DNA of 64,000 nucleotides from Fictibacillus marinisediminis (GTDB taxonomy: Bacteria; Bacillota; Bacilli; Bacillales; Fictibacillaceae), in the NCBI RefSeq assembly GCF_023149135.1, contig NZ_JAIWJX010000002.1:2480001-2544000 (forward strand). Direction: 5' to 3'. Made by a program: the position numbers and the translations under genes. Positions within the stretch are counted from its first letter, which is position 1; every line of letters begins with the position of its first letter. The notes below the pieces were generated by a model that saw only the letters and a program-made list of their open reading frames with translations, did no database searches and was not told the DNA's origin. This document shows positions 45,470 through 53,595 of the stretch, in pieces.

Positions 45470-48400
45470 ATGAATTGGTTGACCCGGTTTAGTTTAAAAA
45501 ACCCTGTCGCAGTCTTTATTTTTTCATTTTTATTAATTCTCGGCGGCTTATTTTCTTTTAGTTCTTTAAAGGTTGATTTGCTTCCGAATGTAGAGTTTCC
45601 GCAAATCACCGTTCAAACGACTTATCCTGGTGCCTCTCCTCAGGATGTTAACAAACAGGTAACCGATGAACTGGAGGAAAAGCTGAAAAGCCTCGATAAT
45701 GTGAAGTCTGTAAAAAGCACTTCACTTGAAAGCGTTTCGATCATCAACCTTGAATTTCCTTTTTCAGTAAACATGGATGATATCGAAGACCAGATCAACA
45801 CGATTACTAAAGAAGCTGACCTTCCCGACACAGTGAGCATTGAGGTTAACCGCTTCTCATTCGGTACCATCCCGATCTACAATATCTCTTTATTCCCCAA
45901 GAACGGCGATAACATTCAGCCGTTCGTAGAAAAAGAACTGGTGCCCGAGCTGAAAAAAGTTCAGGGAATCAATAACGTTTCAGTCGGCGGAGTGAAGGAG
46001 GATTTCGTTTCCATTCAAGTCGACCAGAAAAAAGCGCAGCAGATGGGCCTTTCTCTAAGCTCCATCAAAGATGCGATCAACTCCCGCTTTCTTTCCTTCC
46101 CTGCCGGCAATGTCACTTCGGGTGATATATCCGTGCCTGTCCGTGTGGAGGAACAATTAAAAACCATTAAAGAGTTAAAATCACTTGAACTGCCGCCATC
46201 TGCCGGAGGGCCTCCATCCGGAGCTTCTCCCGGGGCAAAAGGACAGCAGCAGGCACCTGGGGGCGCAGCCCAAGGCCCTGGAAATTCCGGTAAAAGCGGA
46301 GCAACTGCTGCTGCAGCGGCTGCCCAGCCTCAAACGGTAAAGCTTGGGGATATCGCTTCCATCAAGCAATCAGAAGATGTGAATGAAATCACCCGTTACA
46401 ACCTAAAACGGTCTCTGTCTATGGCCGTAACGAAAAAGCAGGATGCCAATACGGTCGAAGTGGCCGACAGCGTCATGTCCATCCTGAACAAAGATAAGTA
46501 CAAAGAAAGAATAGATTACGCGATCGGTTTTGACCAGGCAGACGGCATCAAGGATTCTGTCAATTCCCTGATCAAAGAAGGGCTTTTCGGTGCTCTCTTC
46601 GCGTCATTGGCTGTTCTCTTGTTCTTAAGGAATGTGCGGGCGACCATTATTGCCATCATATCGATTCCGTTGTCTTTGCTTATCTCAGCAATCTTTTTGA
46701 ATCAGCTGGGTATTACTCTGAACATCATGACCCTGGGCGGGATGGCAGTAGCCGTCGGCCGCGTTGTGGATGACAGTATCGTCGTCATCGAGAACATTTT
46801 CCGCCGTATTCGTAAAAGCAGTGGGGAATACTCTCGAAACGAACTTGTCATCGATTCAACGAAAGAAATATTAAGAGCGATCGTCTCGTCCACCCTGACA
46901 ACCGTAGTTGTGTTCCTGCCGCTCGGTTTCGTCGGCGGTATAACAGGAGAGTTCTTCCTGCCGTTCGCCCTTACTGTCGTATTCGCTTTGTTGGCTTCCT
47001 TGCTGGTTGCCATCACCATAGTGCCAATCCTTGCTAAATTTGCTTTTAAAAAGGTAAAACCTGAAAACAATGATGGGCCATTGCAGAGAGCGTACAGCAA
47101 AGTCATCCGTTCCTCCCTGAACCATAAGTTCATCGTACTGTTTGTTTCTGTCGTTCTTCTTGCAGGATCCCTGTTCCTTTCAACAAAGCTTGGCATGGTA
47201 TTCCTTCCAAATGAAGAGCAAAAGACCGTTACGGCCAATATTGAACTTCCAGCTTCTACAACGGTTGAAAAGACGAACGACATTTCATTGAAAGTCGAGA
47301 AAATGCTGGACAGCCGCAATACGGTGAAAGAAGTAACGGCAGGAATCGGAAGCCGAGATTTCCAATCCGGATTAAAACGCGAGAATGTGGCCAACTACTT
47401 TATTAACTTAAAAAAAGGCACAAGCGTTAACAAAGAGATCAAGTCGCTTGAGAAAAAAATCAAATCCATCGTCAGCGAAGACAGCAAGGATGCAGTCGTC
47501 AGCCTTCAGGAAGCTCAGTCTGGAGGACCGCCTTCCAATAATGAAGTAAACATCGACCTGTATTCCAAAGACCTGGATGCGCTCCAAAAAGGGGCTGCAT
47601 CGGTAGAAAAATATATGAAGTCCCGTGATGACCTGAAATATGTCTCCAACAATTTCAAGGATACTCAGCGGCAGTGGATCGTAGAGATCGACACGAAAAA
47701 GGCGGCTGAAGCGGGAGTATCCGGCTATTCAGTGCTGAGCATTATCAATGACGCCACCAAGACTGCTTCTGTCGGAAATTTTGAACTGAACGGCAAAGAA
47801 AGTGATGTCCGCCTTACGTATGATAAAAAACCGGATTCACTGGATCAGATTAAAAAATTAAAAGTGTTTGGAACAAAAGGGCCGGTTGCTCTTTCTGAAG
47901 TAGCAAAAATTAAAGATATTGACGCTGTAACTGCCATTCAAAAGCTGGACGGCAAAGTGTATGCGCAAGTATCTGCCCAAGTACCTGGCAATAACGTCCA
48001 GGGGGTTACACAAGACGTTATTAAAAATGTAGAGAACAAAGTGGATCTGCCGAAGAATGTATCAACTGAAGGCGGTGGCGGAAGTGAAGAAACGGTGAAA
48101 ACCTTTAAGGAGTTAGGTTTAGCCATCGCGGTTGCCGTGGGACTGGTTTACTTGACAATGCTGGTTACTTTCGGCCGTGCCCGGATTCCATTTATCATTC
48201 TTTCATCCCTGATTTTCGTTCCGGTCGGTGCCATCGGCGGCCTTTACCTTGTGGATGAGCCGCTTTCGGTCAGTGCCATGATCGGTATCCTGATGCTGAT
48301 CGGTATTGTTACCACCAATGCCATTGTCCTTGTCGACAGGATTGGCCAAAACCGGGAAAATAAAGGTATGACCATTCGCGTGGCCTTGCTCGAAGCCGGA

Positions 48401-48625
48401 AAAATACGTCTTCGCCCGATATTGATGACCGCATTCGCAACGATTGCTGCCCTCATCCCGCTGTCATTGACTTCGTCTTCCGGAACGTTAATTTCAAAAG
48501 GACTTGCGGTCGTTGTGATCGGAGGTTTGACCACTTCCACCCTCCTGACCTTGATCATTGTTCCTGTTCTCTATGAACTCTTTTTCCGAAAACAGGCAAA
48601 GAGAGAGCAAAGAGAAAACCAATAA
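45470..48625 (+). CDS. swrC: RND-family multidrug/surfactant exporter (SwrC/AcrB-like)
   Basis: A 1051-aa proton-driven RND transporter with 12 membrane helices and two large extracytoplasmic loops. The proton-relay Asp pair lies in TM4 (AVAVGRVVDDSIVVIENIFRR). In B. subtilis SwrC exports surfactin and other amphiphiles. The first loop holds a low-complexity Gly/Pro/Ala/Gln-rich insert (about residues 243-286, including GGPPSGASPGAKGQQQ and an Ala-rich ATAAAAAAQPQ). ATG behind GGAG. Divergent from padR. Confidence 0.85.
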   Translation: MNWLTRFSLKNPVAVFIFSFLLILGGLFSFSSLKVDLLPNVEFPQITVQTTYPGASPQDVNKQVTDELEEKLKSLDNVKSVKSTSLESVSIINLEFPFSVNMDDIEDQINTITKEADLPDTVSIEVNRFSFGTIPIYNISLFPKNGDNIQPFVEKELVPELKKVQGINNVSVGGVKEDFVSIQVDQKKAQQMGLSLSSIKDAINSRFLSFPAGNVTSGDISVPVRVEEQLKTIKELKSLELPPSAGGPPSGASPGAKGQQQAPGGAAQGPGNSGKSGATAAAAAAQPQTVKLGDIASIKQSEDVNEITRYNLKRSLSMAVTKKQDANTVEVADSVMSILNKDKYKERIDYAIGFDQADGIKDSVNSLIKEGLFGALFASLAVLLFLRNVRATIIAIISIPLSLLISAIFLNQLGITLNIMTLGGMAVAVGRVVDDSIVVIENIFRRIRKSSGEYSRNELVIDSTKEILRAIVSSTLTTVVVFLPLGFVGGITGEFFLPFALTVVFALLASLLVAITIVPILAKFAFKKVKPENNDGPLQRAYSKVIRSSLNHKFIVLFVSVVLLAGSLFLSTKLGMVFLPNEEQKTVTANIELPASTTVEKTNDISLKVEKMLDSRNTVKEVTAGIGSRDFQSGLKRENVANYFINLKKGTSVNKEIKSLEKKIKSIVSEDSKDAVVSLQEAQSGGPPSNNEVNIDLYSKDLDALQKGAASVEKYMKSRDDLKYVSNNFKDTQRQWIVEIDTKKAAEAGVSGYSVLSIINDATKTASVGNFELNGKESDVRLTYDKKPDSLDQIKKLKVFGTKGPVALSEVAKIKDIDAVTAIQKLDGKVYAQVSAQVPGNNVQGVTQDVIKNVENKVDLPKNVSTEGGGGSEETVKTFKELGLAIAVAVGLVYLTMLVTFGRARIPFIILSSLIFVPVGAIGGLYLVDEPLSVSAMIGILMLIGIVTTNAIVLVDRIGQNRENKGMTIRVALLEAGKIRLRPILMTAFATIAALIPLSLTSSSGTLISKGLAVVVIGGLTTSTLLTLIIVPVLYELFFRKQAKREQRENQ

Positions 48626-48634
48626 AAGTTATCT

Positions 48635-48667
48635 AAAAAGCGGAAACCTGAGCGGTTTCCGCTTTTT
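48635..48667. terminator. Bidirectional terminator between the RND exporter and the DedA gene
   Basis: AAAAAGCGGAAACC/GGTTTCCGCTTTTT with a 5-base loop, symmetrical A and T runs. Confidence 0.92.
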
Positions 48668-48680
48668 ATGTGTCTGCTGT

Positions 48681-49256
48681 TTAGCTTGCCCTCCTTTTCT
48701 TATAAACGAATTTATACAGTAAAAAACCAACCAGTAGGACTCCTGCCCCTGCAAGAATATAGGACTGTGAAGCCTGCAGCACATGATTAACGGTCTTGAC
48801 TTCCCCCAGCCTGCCTAAAAACAGCATGGCAACTGCTAAAGGAAAGATGCCGATAAAGGTCAGCCCGCCGAATTTCCACCGATTGACCTTGCTCATCCCT
48901 GCTGCGTAGGAAACATAATTTCCGATTCCCAAAGGCCGGGAAAGAGCAATGCTCCACTCTCCGTATTTTTTAAACACTTTCTTCGTTTTCTCTACTTTCT
49001 TCTCGTTGAACTTCTCTTTCATCTTGCTTTCAAGCTTATAACCTATCATATAAGGTACATAGCTGAATATGGTGTATACGGCACTTACTGCCAATGCCAG
49101 AAGCAAGCTCTCGATCAGGTTTGGCTTCAGCAGAAATCCGTAGATCAGAATGACCAGCGCACCGGGAAAAGGAATCGAGGAAGCCTCCAGGGCGGTCCCG
49201 ATAAATAGCCCGACCGCTCCCAACTCTTTTAAAAAATGAAAGATCATTTCAAACAT
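48681..49256 (-). CDS. DedA/VTT-domain membrane protein
   Basis: A 191-aa membrane protein of the SNARE-associated/VTT family. It shows the re-entrant motif IPFPGALVILIYGFL and the second family motif ALSRPLGIGNYVSYAAGMSK (a G/FxRxxP-type site), with a basic tail (YKKRRAS). DedA proteins are undecaprenyl-phosphate or phosphatidylethanolamine transporters/flippases in other bacteria. The ATG is behind GGAGGAGG; the 21-codon longer frame lacks a ribosome site. Divergent from the first HPr-like gene. Confidence 0.82.
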   Translation of the reverse strand: MFEMIFHFLKELGAVGLFIGTALEASSIPFPGALVILIYGFLLKPNLIESLLLALAVSAVYTIFSYVPYMIGYKLESKMKEKFNEKKVEKTKKVFKKYGEWSIALSRPLGIGNYVSYAAGMSKVNRWKFGGLTFIGIFPLAVAMLFLGRLGEVKTVNHVLQASQSYILAGAGVLLVGFLLYKFVYKKRRAS

Positions 49257-49322
49257 CCGTGCATCCTCCTCCTTCTTTCTCCCCCTCACTATTCCCTTTC
49301 CTGATGTTTTCAATCTCACCTG

Positions 49323-49348
49323 GTTTGAAACGATTTATTACAGGGTAG
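49323..49348 (+). promoter_or_regulatory. Candidate sigma-B promoter of HPr-like gene 1
   Basis: GTTTGA and GGGTAG with a 14-base spacer, 48 bases before the start. Sigma-B consensus is GTTTAA-N12-14-GGGTAT, so each box has one mismatch. Confidence 0.45.
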
Positions 49349-49395
49349 ATACGCTGTAGATAACTATTACAATCCATTTCAGGAGGATCCTATAT

Positions 49396-49680
49396 ATGAA
49401 AAAGATTTGTTCAAAAACCGTCTCCATTACCAGTGACGCTTCTAAATTCACCATTCAAAAGGTTACGGATTTCGTAAAAATATCCAGATCGTTTCAGTCC
49501 AACGTCTTTTTATGTAAAAACGGAGTCACCCTGCACGCGAAAAAATTAACATGCCTTGTTACGTTTTTCATGATGCTCCGAAAAGGTGAATCTTTTCTGC
49601 TGATCACCGAGGGGGCCGATGCTGATTCGGCCATCCAGCAGCTTCTTCATCAGCTTCTCCCTTCCAAAGCGACTACATAA
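49396..49680 (+). CDS. HPr-family protein 1, lacking both phosphorylation sites
   Basis: A 94-aa protein whose length and pattern (VSITSDAS..., NVFLCKNGVTLHAKKL, KGESFLLITEGADADSAIQQL) match the HPr fold of the phosphotransferase system. The segment that carries His15 in HPr (GIHARP) reads ASKFTIQ, and the Ser46 segment (KSIMG) reads KKLTC; so neither site can be phosphorylated in the usual way. A regulatory or binding role is possible. No PTS gene is nearby. RBS AGGAGG. Confidence 0.68.
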   Translation: MKKICSKTVSITSDASKFTIQKVTDFVKISRSFQSNVFLCKNGVTLHAKKLTCLVTFFMMLRKGESFLLITEGADADSAIQQLLHQLLPSKATT

Positions 49681-49686
49681 ACATAT

Positions 49687-49722
49687 AAAAGAAGCGCTAA
49701 TGCCATTCAGCGCTTCTTTTTC
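49687..49722. terminator. Bidirectional terminator between HPr-like gene 1 and the TVP38 gene
   Basis: AAAAGAAGCGCT/AGCGCTTCTTTT stem with a 10-base loop, between convergent genes. Confidence 0.92.
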
Positions 49723-49733
49723 CATGAGAGAGG

Positions 49734-50384
49734 CTAGAGGCCCAGTTTTTTTTGCCATCTCTTCCTTGTTACAACCGGAAGAATAATCAAAGTAATGATG
49801 ATGATGGATGAAATTAAAATTTCCTTCATCCCTGTATTCGCCACTGAAGCTCCTATGTAGGTGTATGCCAATGTGCCCGGTATGATTCCGATGGCCGTGG
49901 CTGCCGCGTAATCTTTAAACTTGACGTTTGCCGCGGCCGTCAAGTAACTCACAAGATCATAATTCAATATCGGCAGGAGGCGGAGGATCAGTACATAAAT
50001 AAATCCACGCTGCTTGATGCCCTCCTGGATCTTCTGATAATTTCCCTTCCATTCCTTTTTTACGCTTTTTTTGCCGATCCATTTCACTGCTAAAAACGTC
50101 ATGAGTCCGCCTGACAAGGATCCCAGGTATGTATACAGACACCCCCAATATAACCCGAAGGCCAAGCCGCTTGTCACTGCAAACACGGATGATGGAAACA
50201 GCACAAACGGCCGGAAGGCATATAAAGCGATATAAACGATTGGAGCCCAAACTCCCCACGACAGAATCCAGCCTCTAAACCGCTCCGGCGTTAAATTTAA
50301 ATACCGATGGTTGATATATAAAAGGCAGCCTGCCAAACTGAATATAATTAAATAGTTCATTATTCTTTTTTTATTGCGAATCAC
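49734..50384 (-). CDS. TVP38/TMEM64-family (VTT-domain) membrane protein
   Basis: A 216-aa membrane protein with four to five helices. The VTT-domain region reads FRPFVLFPSSVFAVTSGLAF and GIIPGTLAYTYIGASVAN; ILRLLPILNYDLVSYLTAAA is the conserved central stretch. Distantly related in fold to the DedA protein 0.5 kb away. Divergent from the second HPr-like gene. Function unknown; lipid or metal transport has been proposed for the family. Confidence 0.82.
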   Translation of the reverse strand: MIRNKKRIMNYLIIFSLAGCLLYINHRYLNLTPERFRGWILSWGVWAPIVYIALYAFRPFVLFPSSVFAVTSGLAFGLYWGCLYTYLGSLSGGLMTFLAVKWIGKKSVKKEWKGNYQKIQEGIKQRGFIYVLILRLLPILNYDLVSYLTAAANVKFKDYAAATAIGIIPGTLAYTYIGASVANTGMKEILISSIIIITLIILPVVTRKRWQKKLGL

Positions 50385-50532
50385 TCTTTACTGCTCCTCT
50401 CCACCATCTTACTTTCTATATTTTCCTTTATTTTCCGATAGAAGTCACTTTAATTTAAAATAAATTTTATGACATTTCTCTATTCACCCTTCATAAGCTG
50501 TATAAAAAGGATATGCAGGGAGAGAGATTAAC

Positions 50533-50778
50533 TTGAGAATTATTGCGAAAAAACCAATCTATGCCGGAAACGCAAGCCAATTCGTCCAGTTCACGGGAAG
50601 TTATGAAGAAGCCGTGTATGTTAAAAAAGGAGATAAGACAGCCGACGGAAAAAGCCTGCTCGGTCTTATCGCATTATCCATACAGCCAGGGCAAGAAATC
50701 GAAATTTCAAGCGAAGCGAATCTTGACTCCCTGCAGAAAAAATTATTGGCCTCTGAACTGTTTGCTGAGGCCGAATAA
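50533..50778 (+). CDS. HPr-family protein 2, lacking the His site but keeping the Ser site
   Basis: An 81-aa HPr-fold protein. The Ser46 region is conserved (GKSLLGLIALSIQPGQEIEI), but the His15 loop reads YAGNASQF, with no His. This resembles Crh (Gln at 15, Ser46 kept), which works in catabolite control rather than sugar transport, though here the loop is more diverged. TTG start behind AGGGAGAG. Divergent from the TVP38 gene. Confidence 0.66.
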   Translation: MRIIAKKPIYAGNASQFVQFTGSYEEAVYVKKGDKTADGKSLLGLIALSIQPGQEIEISSEANLDSLQKKLLASELFAEAE

Positions 50779-50810
50779 GCCAGCCTTGTTTTATAAGGCT
50801 GGCTTTTTTA
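50777..50810 (+). terminator. Terminator after HPr-like gene 2
   Basis: AAGCCAGCCTT/AAGGCTGGCTT with T6; it overlaps the stop codon. Also serves the convergent yolD gene, with weaker symmetry. Confidence 0.9.
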
Positions 50811-50817
50811 TGTGTCT

Positions 50818-51150
50818 TTAAACATCCATCTCTATCCCTATGATGGCATCGAGAGGAACATCCTGTCTCTTTCCTTCAGCATTCATTATCCTGAGCAGAC
50901 GGTGATGTGGGTCATAGTAATGGATGAGGCCCTGTATTGCTTTTTCACCAAGGGGTTTACGGCAAAGGACGGCTACTTTCCTTGCCTCTTCCATCGCCAA
51001 AAAGATCTGCTGGTTCATTTCCTCCAACTGCTGTTCATCAAGCTCAGTGTTCTCAAGCCACGCCTCTTCCCGCTCCCAGTCCCTTAACTGCTTTACGTGC
51101 TCAGGCAGCATCATTGCCGTCCATTTGATGCTTCCGCGGTCTTTGATCAT
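50818..51150 (-). CDS. YolD-like family protein
   Basis: A 110-aa member of the YolD family (DRGSIKWTAMMLPEHVKQL at the start, KAIQGLIHYYDPHHRLLRI in the conserved domain). Such genes lie next to Y-family polymerase genes of the UvrX/YqjW type in Bacillus. RBS GGAGGG. Downstream of the polymerase by 21 bases, thus in the SOS unit. Molecular function not known. Confidence 0.85.
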   Translation of the reverse strand: MIKDRGSIKWTAMMLPEHVKQLRDWEREEAWLENTELDEQQLEEMNQQIFLAMEEARKVAVLCRKPLGEKAIQGLIHYYDPHHRLLRIMNAEGKRQDVPLDAIIGIEMDV

Positions 51151-51171
51151 TAGAGTCCCTCCATTCTGGTT

Positions 51172-52431
51172 TTACGCTTTATGGCCGCCTAAAAGGGTGC
51201 TGCGGTGCAGAGCCGTTCCTCCGCTCGTATAGGAAACGGCCCGGAGAAGAGCATTGGAGCCGTATTTCCTGCGGATATCGTCCATCACGTATCCAAGCTT
51301 TCGCTTTTTAGGATGCTCAAGTGTAAAGATGCTGAGCTGCGTTTCGTTATCTTCACATACATTGGATAGAGCAATGGTGATTTTACGGACCGTCTTTCCT
51401 TCATAAAAGGTATGAAAGAGCTCCAGGCACACCTGGTAGATCTCCATCGTAATGTTAGTCGGTTCAGCTACGGTCTTTGAACGGTAAAAACCCCCGCCCC
51501 ATTCTTCTTTGCTGTAGCCGATTCCCAGACTGACTGTTCTCCCTGCCTTTTTCGCTGTTCTGGCCCGCCTTGCCACTTCTTCGCACATTTCTAAAATAAC
51601 ATGCTGAACCTCTTTCGGATCGGTATAATCACGAAGGAGGATCTGGCTTTTTCCATAGCTGATCTGGCCTTGCATGATGGGAGCCCCCACCTCCGAGAGG
51701 TCCACTCCCCACGCATGATAATAAAGCTGATTTCCCATCACGCCGAATTTTTTTTCCAAGAGCTCCAGCGGATAATGGGCAAGGTCGCCTACGGTTGTAA
51801 TGCCCATCAGATTAAGCGTCCGTTCCACACGGGAACCGATGCCCCACATCTTGCTCAAGGGAGAAAGTTTCCATAGCTTCTCCGGAATGTCCTCATACGT
51901 CCATTCTTCCACGCCTTTCTTCTTCGCATCCAAATCCAGACAGAGCTTAGACATCAGCATGTTCGGCCCGATTCCGATGGCGCAAGGCAGACCGAACTCT
52001 TCTTTTATGGCAATCCGGATGGCCTGGGCCAGCTGCACCGGGCCTCCCCACAGGCGTTCTGTCCCGTCTGCCTGAATAAAACTTTCATCCACACTGTAAG
52101 TATGAATGGCCTCTTTTGGAACAAACCGATTGAGCAGGCGCGTGATCTCCATGGAACGCTGTAGAAAAAAAGCCATTTGGGCATCCACGATGTGAATACG
52201 GCTGTCTTTCGGAATCTCAAACAGCCGGCTTCCGGTTCTTATTCCAAAATCTCTTTTCAGACAAGGAGAAGCAGCCAGGACCACACTTCCCTGCCTCTCT
52301 GTATTCCCTACTACAGCAAGGTAACAGGTCAGCGGGTCCAGCCCTAAGCGCACAGCCGCACAGCTGGCATAAAAACTTTTCATGTCCATGCACAGAATTG
52401 AACGATTTTGAATCATAGAATAATCGATCAA
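51172..52431 (-). CDS. uvrX: Y-family DNA polymerase, UvrX/YqjW-like
   Basis: A 419-aa lesion-bypass polymerase of the UmuC-like group. Catalytic acidic residues are in CMDMKSFYASCAA and YSVDESFIQ. SYGKSQILLRDY and a C-terminal region distinct from DinB place it with UvrX. In B. subtilis the yqjW gene is LexA-controlled; two LexA-type boxes lie upstream. TTG start behind GGAGGGG; ATG five codons later is an alternative. Confidence 0.88.
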   Translation of the reverse strand: MIDYSMIQNRSILCMDMKSFYASCAAVRLGLDPLTCYLAVVGNTERQGSVVLAASPCLKRDFGIRTGSRLFEIPKDSRIHIVDAQMAFFLQRSMEITRLLNRFVPKEAIHTYSVDESFIQADGTERLWGGPVQLAQAIRIAIKEEFGLPCAIGIGPNMLMSKLCLDLDAKKKGVEEWTYEDIPEKLWKLSPLSKMWGIGSRVERTLNLMGITTVGDLAHYPLELLEKKFGVMGNQLYYHAWGVDLSEVGAPIMQGQISYGKSQILLRDYTDPKEVQHVILEMCEEVARRARTAKKAGRTVSLGIGYSKEEWGGGFYRSKTVAEPTNITMEIYQVCLELFHTFYEGKTVRKITIALSNVCEDNETQLSIFTLEHPKKRKLGYVMDDIRRKYGSNALLRAVSYTSGGTALHRSTLLGGHKA

Positions 52432-52452
52432 CTTCCTTCACCCCTCCAAAAG

Positions 52453-52466
52453 CAAACGTTCGTTCT
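52453..52466 (-). promoter_or_regulatory. LexA (DinR) box 1 upstream of uvrX
   Basis: AGAACGAACGTTTG on the minus strand, against the consensus CGAACnnnnGTTCG; the GAAC half is complete and the other half has one mismatch in GTTC. Confidence 0.55.
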
Positions 52467-52492
52467 CATTTATTATGTATACCCATTTTAAC

Positions 52493-52506
52493 CGAATATA
52501 TGTTCT
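52493..52506. promoter_or_regulatory. LexA (DinR) box 2 upstream of uvrX
   Basis: CGAATATATGTTCT, two mismatches from the Bacillus box CGAACATATGTTCG. Positioned 62-75 bases before uvrX. It might also control the divergent 65-aa gene. Confidence 0.6.
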
Positions 52507-52608
52507 CTTCTCAATGGAAATTTTTTCAGGGAGCTTTCCGGCTTAAAAAATCCATTGACCGGCAAGCATACGTAGGCTACATTGTTGGGAGAGGAAAGGA
52601 AGTGCAGA

Positions 52609-52806
52609 ATGGAGAATCAGCTGCTGCGCAAATGGCTGGAAAAGGCTTTGCTGGATTATTTTTACGAGAAAGAGGCCATCCCTTATACTGAAAAGGATTA
52701 TGCTCTCCTGCAGGAACGAGTAAAAAAAGAACTTCAAACTGAAGAAGCAGAAGATCCTTATTTGACGGTTCAAGATGTCGTATACAGCTTTATTACAAAA
52801 GAATAA
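52609..52806 (+). CDS. Small hypothetical protein, 65 aa (YqzH-like position)
   Basis: A 65-aa, mostly helical, acidic protein (MENQLLRKWLEKALLDYFYE...VYSFITKE) behind AGGAAG. A longer frame to 52582 lacks a ribosome site. No recognisable motif. Divergent from uvrX over a gap with two LexA-type boxes; YqzH of B. subtilis lies in a similar place, but homology is unconfirmed. Confidence 0.65.
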   Translation: MENQLLRKWLEKALLDYFYEKEAIPYTEKDYALLQERVKKELQTEEAEDPYLTVQDVVYSFITKE

Positions 52807-52845
52807 ACACCCCCCCTATAAGCGAGGTTTATAGGGGGGGTGCTT
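52805..52845. terminator. Bidirectional terminator with a seven-C/seven-G stem
   Basis: AACACCCCCCCTATAA pairs perfectly with TTATAGGGGGGGTGCTT. It separates convergent genes. Confidence 0.9.
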
Positions 52846-52848
52846 GCT

Positions 52849-53595
52849 TTATATGCTATTTTTAACTGGAGTTTTTTCAAAGAAATGCTCCCACGCTTCA
52901 TGAATTCCGCCTGCACAATGCTTTTGCGCACGGAAAATCATAGGGTGGTCTGGCAGCTGTTTTAATTCCTTTTGGCAGTTTCCGACAACGACAGCCGGAT
53001 ATCCAAGTGTAATCATATCACGGTCATTGCCGGAATCGCCGGCAACTAATACATTTGCTTTCTCCCAGCCTTTTTCCCGAAGCAGAAAGGATAGCGCCTC
53101 TCCCTTCCCTGCATTTGGCGGAAGAATGTCTACATCTCTTCCGGAACTGAAAATCAGCTTGTACGGCACCGAACTGCCGCTCAGCTTCCGTTTCACTTCC
53201 TCAACCGCCTCATCGCTTTCTGCAAAATAGGAAAGCCGATGCACGGATGGAATCGATTGAGGCGTTAAGCCGCTGCAGGATTGGACGATGCGAGAAATTT
53301 CAGCGGGATTCCACTTTTCTTCCAATGTTTTTTTCCAGCGCTCATGAAGCTCTGGATCATTCAAGTCATACATTTCCGTACCAACATCCGAAATGAGAAT
53401 GGAAGGCATCGGAAGCTCTTCCTCTTTGATCAGCTCCATGGTAGAAGCATAGTGTCTTCCTGTAACATAAACGAGCTGCACATTGTAGGGACGTTCTTTA
53501 TAATAATCAAACAGCAAAGAAGTCAGTTCCTTCTCTCCCACCAAGGTTCCGTCAAGATCAGTAGCTAAAAGATGTGTAACGTTTTCTCGTTTCAC
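52849..53595 (-). CDS. HAD-IIB phosphatase, sucrose-6-phosphate-phosphatase-like
   Basis: A 248-aa HAD hydrolase. Motif I is ATDLDGTLVG, motif II VTGRHYAST, and motifs III/IV are within SSGRDVDILPPNAGKGEALS and VAGDSGNDRDMI. The DxDILP-NAGKG-AL stretch is strongly like sucrose-6-phosphate and mannosylfructose-phosphate phosphatases. GTG start behind AGGAGG inside the glycosyltransferase end (38-base overlap). It would remove phosphate from the product of that enzyme. Confidence 0.78.
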   Translation of the reverse strand: MKRENVTHLLATDLDGTLVGEKELTSLLFDYYKERPYNVQLVYVTGRHYASTMELIKEEELPMPSILISDVGTEMYDLNDPELHERWKKTLEEKWNPAEISRIVQSCSGLTPQSIPSVHRLSYFAESDEAVEEVKRKLSGSSVPYKLIFSSGRDVDILPPNAGKGEALSFLLREKGWEKANVLVAGDSGNDRDMITLGYPAVVVGNCQKELKQLPDHPMIFRAQKHCAGGIHEAWEHFFEKTPVKNSI

